DNA of 15,379 nucleotides from CAYXBG01 sp964463145 (GTDB lineage: Bacteria; Acidobacteriota; UBA6911; RPQK01; CBDAPI01): NCBI GenBank assembly GCA_964463145.1, contig CAYXBG010000037.1:1-15379 (forward strand), written 5' to 3'. The notes beneath the pieces are model-generated. The model was not told the DNA's origin, ran no database searches, and saw nothing but the letters and a program-made list of their open reading frames with translations. Both the position numbers and the translations under genes were made by a program. This document shows positions 8,866 through 15,379 of this stretch, in pieces; position 1 is the stretch's first letter, and every line of letters starts with the position of its first letter.

Positions 8866-10527
8866 TTACATGCCTACGTCGCCGGCAAACCTCAATCGGA
8901 TTTCTTCAGACACCGGTTTAGTGAAAATACTGACCACTACCAAAACGATCGTATTGGGAACAAGCCCCCATACGGATGCGTGGATAGGCAATGCGGCTTT
9001 TACCCATTCAATCAAGGATGCTAAAGAGAGGAGTGATGAGAAGCCTATCCATTCAATGAGAGGGTTGAAAAAACTGGTGAACATGAAGGCAAAAACCACT
9101 CCAGTGGCCAGTCCCGCACAAGCAGCTACAGAAGTTCCTTTCCGAACAAACAAAACATCAATGGCAATTGGCAGGAGTTGCACGCTGAAAGCAACTCCAA
9201 AAAGGCCAAGACCAACCATCATTTCCATGAAACCTACAAAACTACTATCTTCCCTGGAACCGCTCAGTACGACCAAAAGTGACAAAAAAGATGCCGCCAG
9301 AATTACAAACCGCCCTACCCACAAACGTTCCCTTTCAGTGGCTTGCGGTCTAATGAAGCGATCGTAAACATCCCGAGTTACCAAGCCACCGAGTGCATGC
9401 AAGTTGCTGTCAGCCGTACTCATTGACGAAGCCATAATAGCTACAATCAAAATTGATGCAAGCAGCAACCCCAACTCGTTCCCTAGAAGATTAGGGAGCT
9501 GATATTTCATCACCACAACCAATATCTGATCATAAGAACCCACACTTGGGTTTGGACTAACTTCACCTAGTTGGTCGAACTGTAGTGGATAAAGAGCCTG
9601 ACCGCCTAAACCTACCAACATGATCCCAAGCAAAAAACAACCGGTCAGCAGGATTATAAATATCAGCGCACTACGCTGAATTGTCTGTCGATCACGAGCC
9701 GAATAATACCGCATCCACTGTGGAGGAGAGAGCACCCCCCCCATACCCATAAAGAGACATACCGACATCAACATCGGCAATTCCCAAAATCCCGTATTAC
9801 CAGGTAATGTGCGTGAAGAAACAGGTAGTTGACCGAGTGCCTGGGTAAACCCCGTCCAACCACCCATGGCGCCCACCATTGCAACGCCAGCTAGAAGCAT
9901 CCCGGAAGTCAACAGTATGCACTGCATTGCATCTGTCCAGGCCACACTCCGCATACCCCCAATCATGATGTATATCGCCGTGATACCGGCAATCACAACA
10001 GCCCCAATTTGAAAGGCATTTTCTTGACTCGGGAAAAGCACAGAAGCAAGCTCTCCACCAGCCTTAAGTTGAATCATCACGAAAGGGACAACAAACAAAA
10101 ACCCGACTATGACGATCAGTAAACGCAACACTACTCGTGAACCATAGTAATCACAAAACATGTCAGCCTGCGTAACATAACCTCGGGCCTGTCCAACTGC
10201 ACGTATGCGACTACCTAAAAGATATATACCAAAACCCGCAACGGGGACATTGAGGCTTACTAGTGCAAAGACCACTCCTTCGCGATATACCATTCCTGGA
10301 GCACCCAATAATGCGAAGGAACTGAAAAAGGTCGCCATAATCGTCAAAGAAGAGACAAACCAACCCTGTCCTCGACTCGCCAGATAGTAGTCTTCTTCAT
10401 CACCCTTACCGCGACGATATCCAGCCCAACCTATCCCTATCAGAATTAATAAGTAGGACACTAGAACTAGGACAGGAATCGAACTACCTATAGAGGGATC
10501 AACAGCACTCTGTAAAATAGTCATCAC
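8866..10527 (-). CDS. Sodium:solute symporter (SSS family, PanF-like)
   Basis: This inner-membrane protein of 553 residues (from GTG) or 552 (from the ATG one codon in) has about 13 hydrophobic segments and the LeuT-fold landmarks of the SSS family. GGMRSVAWTDAMQ (190-202) is the family signature around helix 5. ASSMSTADSNL (366-376) carries the helix-8 Ser/Thr residues that form the sodium site in relatives. It takes up an organic solute with Na+; the solute cannot be read from the sequence. The ATG at 10522-10524 overlaps the stop of the upstream small membrane protein (TGATG), so translation is probably coupled. That pairing recalls E. coli yhdT-panF, where the symporter carries pantothenate, but pantothenate is only one possibility. 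mutM follows after 28 bases. The stop is TAA. Confidence 0.88.
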   Translation of the reverse strand: MMTILQSAVDPSIGSSIPVLVLVSYLLILIGIGWAGYRRGKGDEEDYYLASRGQGWFVSSLTIMATFFSSFALLGAPGMVYREGVVFALVSLNVPVAGFGIYLLGSRIRAVGQARGYVTQADMFCDYYGSRVVLRLLIVIVGFLFVVPFVMIQLKAGGELASVLFPSQENAFQIGAVVIAGITAIYIMIGGMRSVAWTDAMQCILLTSGMLLAGVAMVGAMGGWTGFTQALGQLPVSSRTLPGNTGFWELPMLMSVCLFMGMGGVLSPPQWMRYYSARDRQTIQRSALIFIILLTGCFLLGIMLVGLGGQALYPLQFDQLGEVSPNPSVGSYDQILVVVMKYQLPNLLGNELGLLLASILIVAIMASSMSTADSNLHALGGLVTRDVYDRFIRPQATERERLWVGRFVILAASFLSLLVVLSGSREDSSFVGFMEMMVGLGLFGVAFSVQLLPIAIDVLFVRKGTSVAACAGLATGVVFAFMFTSFFNPLIEWIGFSSLLSLASLIEWVKAALPIHASVWGLVPNTIVLVVVSIFTKPVSEEIRLRFAGDVGM

Positions 10528-10772
10528 GTTACACGCTTCGAATTGCGATCATCACTCCATACGAATCGATAGGCTGCAAGGGCTATCACTACTATAACTA
10601 GGTACCAAAACACTCCCCAGGCATAAAGGAGTGGTAACCCAATAAAGGTATCGGGTCGATTCACCAACAAAACTCCAGGGCCCACCGCCATGAACATCAC
10701 AAAAGCAAAGGCAGTGGTTAATATCCAGCCAAGCCGAGTTCTAAGAATGGATTTTATTTTCAAGGCCAACAA
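10524..10772 (-). CDS. Small two-helix membrane protein paired with the symporter (YhdT/DUF3311-like)
   Basis: This is at most 82 residues with two hydrophobic helices (about 14-38 and 45-70), a basic N-terminus (KIKSILRTR) and a short charged tail (WSDDRNSKRVT). The motif LPLLYAWGVFWY and the fixed position before an SSS symporter resemble the small accessory subunits placed before such transporters (YhdT before PanF, or DUF3311 proteins). Its role is probably to support assembly or stability of the symporter; this is inferred from context. The start is unclear: TTG codons at 10772, 10769 and 10763 compete. The AAAGGA at about 10774-10779 fits the TTG at 10763 best, which would give 79 residues. 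Its stop overlaps the symporter ATG. Confidence 0.7.
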   Translation of the reverse strand: MLALKIKSILRTRLGWILTTAFAFVMFMAVGPGVLLVNRPDTFIGLPLLYAWGVFWYLVIVVIALAAYRFVWSDDRNSKRVT

Positions 10773-10795
10773 GTCCTTTCTAAGTAGCGATACCG

Positions 10796-10810
10796 ATCAA
10801 TACTATTGAT
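10796..10810. promoter_or_regulatory. Candidate operator: ATCAAT-N3-ATTGAT palindrome
   Basis: A perfect six-base inverted repeat with three bases between lies 24 bases upstream of the small membrane protein gene. The nine bases ACTATTGAT recur at 10828-10836, 26 bases away. The arrangement would suit a dimeric regulator of the symporter unit, but repeats of this size also arise by chance. Confidence 0.25.
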
Positions 10811-10904
10811 TCTGGCCTAGAAAATAAACTATTGATCTTCCGTTCCTGGAGCTGACAAATTGGTACACTCGACCATATTCCTCAATAGGTCCCTAGTTCG
10901 GTGT

Positions 10905-10979
10905 TGGCTCGGGGGCCAGGGCTCGAACCTGGATCGGCGGCGTCAAAGGCCGCTGTCCTACCAATTGGACGACCCCCGA
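10905..10979 (-). tRNA. trnQ: tRNA-Gln (anticodon UUG)
   Basis: This is 75 nt including an encoded CCA. The minus-strand cloverleaf is complete. The acceptor TCGGGGG pairs with CCCCCGA, and the D stem is GTCC/GGAC. The anticodon stem GCGGC/GCCGC encloses the loop CTTTGAC, giving anticodon TTG. The T stem CCAGG/CCTGG encloses TTCGAGC. The discriminator is G. It reads CAA codons and, by wobble, CAG. It stands alone between recA and the symporter unit. Confidence 0.96.
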
Positions 10980-11041
10980 ATTAGAAAAGGATCTGTCAAC
11001 TCATCACAGGCAAAAAACAGCTCTCTTGAGACTTTAAACTG

Positions 11042-11047
11042 ATTATA
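11042..11047 (-). promoter_or_regulatory. Possible -10 box for tRNA-Gln
   Basis: A perfect TATAAT on the minus strand lies 62 bases upstream of the tRNA 5' end. No good -35 box is found 16 to 18 bases further upstream, so this is tentative. The tRNA may instead be read through from recA. Confidence 0.3.
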
Positions 11048-11127
11048 TTGCTAAGTCTTGCAGGGAGCCTCCTCGTTATCAACTTAAACGGATCACTGCA
11101 AAAGCAGTTTTGGAGAATTGTGGGGCT

Positions 11128-12165
11128 CTATTGGTTACTCGCCTCAACTTCTTGTAGCCGAGGTTTAATGATCCCCATAGCTATCTTGACCTTCTCTTCG
11201 ATCTGAGCCCGAACGTTCTCGTTTTCCTTAAGAAATGTTTTAGAATTCTCACGACCCTGGCCCAATCTCTCGCCGGAAAAGGAAAACCAAGACCCACTCT
11301 TCTCCACAATATTATGGGTGACTCCAAGATCTATAAGTTCTCCTTCCACGGAAATCCCCTTCCCAAACATTATATCGAACTCAGCCTGTCGAAATGGAGG
11401 AGCAAGCTTGTTTTTGACGATCTTGGCCCTCGTGCGATTCCCCACATTGACCTCGCCTTCCTTGATCGCTCCGATACGCCGGATATCCAACCGGACCGAA
11501 GAATAAAATTTGAGTGCTCTCCCGCCAGTTGTTGTCTCAGGACTACCAAACATGACACCGATTTTTTCACGTATCTGGTTAATAAAAACAATACAGGTAT
11601 GCGACTTAGATACGATCCCCGTTAGTTTCCGCATCGCTTTGGACATCAGACGTGCTTGCAGCCCCACAAAAGAATCCCCCATCTCACCTTCTAATTCGGC
11701 TTGAGGAACCAGTGCTGCAACCGAATCTATAACCAAAATATCAATAGCCCCACTCCGCACTAACATCTCCGCAATTTCCAGAGCCTGCTCACCGGAGTCA
11801 GGTTGAGAAACCAATAATGCATTAATATCTACACCTAAACTGGAGGAGTATTCCGCATCCATAGCATGTTCGGCGTCTATAAAAGCAGCTGTTCCACCAG
11901 CTTTCTGAGCCTCAGCAATGGCGTGTAATGCCATAGTAGTTTTTCCGCTTGATTCGGGACCATAAATTTCAACAACCCGACCACGAGGAAATCCTCCTAC
12001 GCCTAAAGCCGCGTCCACTCCTATGGAACCTGAGGAAATAATTGGCACATCTAGTGCCGTCTGATCGCCCAACTTCATGATCGATCCCTTGCCAAATTGG
12101 CGCTCGATTTGGCTCAAAGCCATCTCTATGGAACTTTGTCTGTCTTTACTTTTTCCGGTTGCCAT
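11128..12165 (-). CDS. recA: RecA recombinase
   Basis: This is an ATP-dependent strand-exchange protein that also acts as LexA co-protease in the SOS response. It is 345 residues, the normal length. The Walker A motif is GPESSGKTT (69-77) and Walker B is LVIDSV (144-149). The catalytic Glu is in DAEHAMD (E99). Loop L1 is EGEMGD (159-164) and loop L2 begins INQIREKIGVMFG (195-207). The C-terminal domain is intact, with a modest charged tail. AAGGAGA sits upstream of the ATG. It is separated from the dehydrogenase gene by 171 bases, enough for its own promoter. I found no E. coli- or Bacillus-type LexA box there, so SOS control is not shown. The stop is TAG, and only a weak 5-bp hairpin follows it. 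Confidence 0.98.
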   Translation of the reverse strand: MATGKSKDRQSSIEMALSQIERQFGKGSIMKLGDQTALDVPIISSGSIGVDAALGVGGFPRGRVVEIYGPESSGKTTMALHAIAEAQKAGGTAAFIDAEHAMDAEYSSSLGVDINALLVSQPDSGEQALEIAEMLVRSGAIDILVIDSVAALVPQAELEGEMGDSFVGLQARLMSKAMRKLTGIVSKSHTCIVFINQIREKIGVMFGSPETTTGGRALKFYSSVRLDIRRIGAIKEGEVNVGNRTRAKIVKNKLAPPFRQAEFDIMFGKGISVEGELIDLGVTHNIVEKSGSWFSFSGERLGQGRENSKTFLKENENVRAQIEEKVKIAMGIIKPRLQEVEASNQ

Positions 12166-12336
12166 CTCTTCGCTCTCCTTCTATAACCACAAAACTCTAA
12201 TGAGCTTCTTCAAGAAATCTATTACCAGCCGGCTTCTTGCTTTTTCAGGCGGGTTTTCTGTTCATTAACACCCTACTTCACCAGCTGGAGAACTAAGAGT
12301 CTAGCATAGGAAACCGACAAAAGTTTCACCATTTAT

Positions 12337-13191
12337 TCACTTGACGGGATATGAATAAAATCCCTGTCCGGATTTGCGTCCCAGGCGCCCTGCAGCGACC
12401 ATCTGTCGAAGTATTGGTGCGGCTCTGTACTTAGGATCCTTAAAGCCTTCGTACAATACATCCAGTATATCCAAGCAGACATCCAATCCGATAAAATCAG
12501 CCAGTTCTAATGGCCCCATGGGATGGCGTAAACCCAGCTTGAGAACGGTATCGATATCTTCAGGTCGGGCTATACCTTCCATCAATACAAACATCGCTTC
12601 ATTTAACATGGGCAGTAGGATTCTATTTGACACGAAACCCGGAAAATCCTTAACTTCCACTGGCACCTTGTTTAGTCCCAGCGTCAAATCCTTTGTCTTC
12701 TCGAATGAGGCATCGGATGTCTCAAGGCCTCGAATTACCTCTACAAGTTTCATAATCGGTACTGGGTTCATAAAATGCATCCCGATGACCGAGGCAGGCC
12801 TTGACGTTACGGCAGCAATACGGGTAATAGAAATCGAAGATGTATTACTCGCCATAATGCAATCAGGACCACAAATCTTGTCCAGTTTCTCAAATACCTG
12901 ACATTTAACCTCTAAACTCTCAAAAACCGCTTCAATCACGAATTCAACATTAGCCAGTGGAGCTAGATCTATACCGGACTCTATCCTGGACAGCGTTTCC
13001 GAAATCTTAGATTCTTGTGCTTCGACATCTAGATCCCGTGTAACCCTACCGAGACTTTTCCTTATTCCGCTCAGAGCCATTTCGAGTCTTTTGGAATCAA
13101 CATCCTGCAAGTAAATTTGATGCCCATGAAAGGCACAAACTTGAGCTATTCCATTACCCATGGCCCCAGCACCGATGACTGCAATTCTCAT
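12337..13191 (-). CDS. 3-hydroxyacyl-CoA (3-hydroxybutyryl-CoA) dehydrogenase
   Basis: This cytoplasmic enzyme of 284 residues is the usual length of the stand-alone short-chain form (Hbd/PaaH type). It interconverts acetoacetyl-CoA and 3-hydroxybutyryl-CoA with NAD(H). The N-terminal Rossmann domain opens with IGAGAMGNGIAQ (GxGxxG at 7-12), and an acidic Asp in QDVD ends the second strand as in NAD-binding forms. The catalytic region shows SNTSSI (115-120), GMHFMNP with His139, VEVI with Glu151, and SNRILLPMLNEA with Asn189. The His-Glu dyad, Ser and Asn of the family are therefore all present. The C-terminal helical domain includes HPMGPLELADFIGLD and ends GRKSGQGFYSY, as expected. GAGG motifs lie just before the ATG. 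It starts 53 bases after the thiolase stop, indicating an operon carrying consecutive pathway steps. The direction (beta-oxidation or butanoate/3-hydroxybutyrate synthesis) cannot be told. Confidence 0.94.
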   Translation of the reverse strand: MRIAVIGAGAMGNGIAQVCAFHGHQIYLQDVDSKRLEMALSGIRKSLGRVTRDLDVEAQESKISETLSRIESGIDLAPLANVEFVIEAVFESLEVKCQVFEKLDKICGPDCIMASNTSSISITRIAAVTSRPASVIGMHFMNPVPIMKLVEVIRGLETSDASFEKTKDLTLGLNKVPVEVKDFPGFVSNRILLPMLNEAMFVLMEGIARPEDIDTVLKLGLRHPMGPLELADFIGLDVCLDILDVLYEGFKDPKYRAAPILRQMVAAGRLGRKSGQGFYSYPVK

Positions 13192-13244
13192 AGTCCTCTA
13201 CCTCGATTTAATCGTAATTCACCGCATATAAAAATATTCTTAAT

Positions 13245-14429
13245 TCAGGCCAATTCTATGGCCAAAGCGACACCATTACCTCCACCCAAGCAGAGAGAAG
13301 CAATGCCTCGCTTTCCACTAACCGCTCTAAGAGTATTTAGGAGTGTCACAAGGATTCGGGTACCACTGGCTCCAATGGGATGCCCCAACGCAACTGCTCC
13401 ACCGTGCAGATTAACCCGTTGAATATCCAACGGGATTTCTCGGCATAACGCTACTCCCTGTACTGAAAAGGCTTCATTGATTTCGTATACATCCACCTCA
13501 TCCTCGCTCCAACCTGCACGTTCCCGAACCTTCATGACCGCACTCAGCGGAGCCATCATGACTAGCTCTGGATCAACACCTGTCGTGGCCGAAGCTATAA
13601 CTCGGGCCAAAGGCTTAACATCCAAACGCTCCACTGCTCTATCCGACATAACTGTCACAGCTGCAGCCCCATCACTAATCTGAGAGGCGTTACCGGCCGT
13701 TACAGTACCATCCTTTGCAAACACAGGCTTAAGTCTAGCCAATGATTCAGTTGTGCTATCAGCCCTCGGTCCTTCATCCTTGTCAATCCGGACTATTTCC
13801 CCTTTCTTTAGAGGTAAATCGAGAGGCAGAATCTCCCGTTCAAATTTCCCTTCTAGTGTGGCTTGTACTGCACGACGATGGGATTCAGCAGCATAATCAT
13901 CTTGATCCTGGCGAGTAATTCCATACTTTTCAGCTACTACTTCCCCTGTACACCCCATGTGATAATCGTTATATACATCCCAGAGACCATCATGAATCAT
14001 CGAATCTATGAAACTAGAATCCCCCATCCGCTGTCCTCGACGTAGATTTAGCATAAGATGTGGGGCATTACTCATACTCTCCATCCCCCCTGCCACGACC
14101 ACATCATTGTCACCTACTTGAATACTCTGCGCTGCCAACGTGACAGCTTTGAGGCCCGATCCACACACCTTGTTGATCGTCATAGCTGCAACGGCTGTCG
14201 GAATTCCAGCCCCCAATGCACACTGCCGGGCAGGATTTTGGCCCAGACCCGCCCCCAGCACATTACCCATAATCACTTCCTGTATTTCAGCGGGTTCTAG
14301 CCCAGCCCGACGCACAGCCTCAGCCACACATTTCGTTCCTAAGTCAACCGCTGAGAATGCCGACAGTTGCCCCAGGAATCTTCCGATCGGACTTCGACAT
14401 GCAGAAACAATCCATGCTCCATTGGTCAT
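13245..14429 (-). CDS. Acetyl-CoA C-acetyltransferase (biosynthetic-type thiolase)
   Basis: This enzyme joins two acetyl-CoA to acetoacetyl-CoA and CoA, or runs the reverse thiolysis. It is 394 residues, typical of AtoB/PhaA/ThlA enzymes. The acyl-accepting Cys89 is in NKVCGSGLKAV, NEAF is at 318-321, His350 in GGAVALGHPIGASGTR, and Cys380 in CLGGGNGVALAIE. The catalytic Cys-His-Cys set is therefore complete. GMESMSNAPHL (115-125) and YHMGCTGEVVAEKYG (156-170) belong to the substrate loop of short-chain thiolases. The ATG has GAGGAG six bases upstream. It lies 67 bases after the rsh gene and 53 before the dehydrogenase, so all three may share a transcript. Thiolase paralogues are hard to separate, so a beta-oxidation role is possible and I give no gene symbol. 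Confidence 0.95.
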   Translation of the reverse strand: MTNGAWIVSACRSPIGRFLGQLSAFSAVDLGTKCVAEAVRRAGLEPAEIQEVIMGNVLGAGLGQNPARQCALGAGIPTAVAAMTINKVCGSGLKAVTLAAQSIQVGDNDVVVAGGMESMSNAPHLMLNLRRGQRMGDSSFIDSMIHDGLWDVYNDYHMGCTGEVVAEKYGITRQDQDDYAAESHRRAVQATLEGKFEREILPLDLPLKKGEIVRIDKDEGPRADSTTESLARLKPVFAKDGTVTAGNASQISDGAAAVTVMSDRAVERLDVKPLARVIASATTGVDPELVMMAPLSAVMKVRERAGWSEDEVDVYEINEAFSVQGVALCREIPLDIQRVNLHGGAVALGHPIGASGTRILVTLLNTLRAVSGKRGIASLCLGGGNGVALAIELA

Positions 14430-14496
14430 TATTAACTCCTCTATAATCCTCTTCAGAGAATAGTGCCTAGTTCAAGTTGAGCGCCAAGATCCGGTA

Positions 14497-15379
14497 CTAG
14501 CTTGATCCCTCCTCACCATACCCTACCCTCTCAACATCTTGTACACCATCGATGCCATTGATCAAGTTGGTTACCTTCTCAAGCTGCACAGTGTCTGCGA
14601 CCTCTACGGTTAATTCAAACCGACCGAACCGGCCTTCTACTGTCTGAGCACTAGCATTCACAATGTTAGTCTGAAAATTAGAAATCGCGTTAGAAATATC
14701 GGCAAGCATGCCACGACGATCTTCTGTATAGATTCTAAGACGTACTGTGTACCCGGACTCCTCTCGCAAATCACTGGACCAGCTGACATCAATGGTTCTT
14801 TCAGGATTCAATAACAAATTCTCGACATTGCTACAAGAAGCTGAATGAACGGAAACTCCCCGACCGATGGTGATGTACCCCACAATATCCTCACCCCTAA
14901 TAGGGTTGCAACACTTTGCTCGGGTAACCATCAGATCTCCTTGCCCCCGAACTAAAATACCTGAATCATCTCGACGGAGTACTCTGCTTACAACCCTCCG
15001 AAGGGGCGAATCTTCATCTTCCTGGACAATCTTTCCACCCTCCAGTTTTTCAGGTTCTAGTTTGGCAATCACGGCTCGAGTGGAGATTCTTCCAAACCCA
15101 ACAGCTGCGTAAAGATCCTTCACCTCTACGACATTGAATTCCGGCAAAATTTCCTTAAGTCGCCTACGATACTTTGCAGATTTCAGCTGGAATCGGCGTT
15201 TTTCCTTCTCGAGTAGTTTGCGGCCTAGATCTTCAGCCTGCTCACGCTCACGATGATTAAGCCAGCGTCGTATAGCCCCGCGCGCCTTAGCAGTCATAGC
15301 GAATTCGAGCCAATCACGATTAGGGCTACTCTCAGACGAGGTTAGGATCTCTATCTTGTCACCGTTCTTCAACTTGGAT
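14497..15379 (-). CDS. RelA/SpoT-homologue (Rsh) (p)ppGpp synthetase/hydrolase, C-terminal half (partial)
   Basis: This is 294 codons of a larger gene whose 5' part lies beyond the window's right edge; the frame stays open to the last bases. The first visible residues (LKNGDKIEILTS) are the end of the TGS domain. A helical segment rich in Arg, Lys and Glu follows (about 25-75 of this fragment). The conserved-cysteine zinc-finger region comes next: VTRAKCCNPIRGEDIVGYIT, then GVSVHSASC with its His and Cys. A C-terminal ACT domain follows, starting near VRLRIYTEDRRGMLADIS. These are the regulatory domains that sense the ribosome and amino acid state. The catalytic HD and synthetase domains are not visible, so hydrolase or synthetase capacity cannot be judged. 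The stop is TAG. The thiolase gene starts 67 bases downstream. Confidence 0.94.
   Translation of the reverse strand, partial: SKLKNGDKIEILTSSESSPNRDWLEFAMTAKARGAIRRWLNHREREQAEDLGRKLLEKEKRRFQLKSAKYRRRLKEILPEFNVVEVKDLYAAVGFGRISTRAVIAKLEPEKLEGGKIVQEDEDSPLRRVVSRVLRRDDSGILVRGQGDLMVTRAKCCNPIRGEDIVGYITIGRGVSVHSASCSNVENLLLNPERTIDVSWSSDLREESGYTVRLRIYTEDRRGMLADISNAISNFQTNIVNASAQTVEGRFGRFELTVEVADTVQLEKVTNLINGIDGVQDVERVGYGEEGSS

Noticed and set aside
12166..12336. LexA (SOS) box upstream of recA
   Set aside because: No match to the E. coli or Bacillus-type consensus was seen on either strand; a lineage-specific box cannot be excluded.

Overview
The window is bacterial chromosomal DNA of moderate GC content (somewhat under 50% by eye). 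It carries housekeeping genes: rarA, recA, mutM, an Rsh-type (p)ppGpp enzyme, class I fumarase, 23S and 5S rRNA, and a tRNA-Gln with an encoded CCA end. I see no phage, transposon, CRISPR or plasmid signature. The phylum cannot be fixed from the sequence alone. The detached 23S-5S unit points to one of the lineages with unlinked rRNA genes.

Left part, plus strand (1-3248): the 3' end of rarA, a CaCA-family cation/Ca2+ antiporter, and a class I fumarate hydratase whose reading frame is intact over 555 codons except for one in-frame TAG at codon 176. Facing it on the minus strand (3311-4249) is a secreted NHL beta-propeller protein. It keeps all the catalytic and zinc-binding positions I can recall from animal peptidyl-alpha-hydroxyglycine alpha-amidating lyase (PAL).

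Middle, minus strand (4349-7702): a self-contained rRNA unit, read from high to low coordinate. It has a promoter close to consensus, a leader with hairpins and a boxA-like antitermination element, 23S rRNA framed by a 26-nt processing stem, 5S rRNA, and a strong intrinsic terminator. There is no 16S gene next to it: mutM lies directly upstream of the promoter.

Right part, minus strand (7920-15379), in transcription order: C-terminal half of Rsh, acetyl-CoA acetyltransferase, 3-hydroxyacyl-CoA dehydrogenase, recA, tRNA-Gln(UUG), a small two-helix membrane protein, a sodium:solute symporter, mutM. The thiolase and dehydrogenase form a two-step pathway from acetyl-CoA via acetoacetyl-CoA to 3-hydroxybutyryl-CoA. 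The small membrane protein and the symporter overlap at stop/start and resemble the yhdT-panF arrangement; mutM follows them after 28 bp.

I do not see an undescribed multi-gene system. The most interesting items are the amber-interrupted fumarase, the free-standing 23S-5S unit with its own leader, and the PAL-like enzyme without an evident partner monooxygenase.
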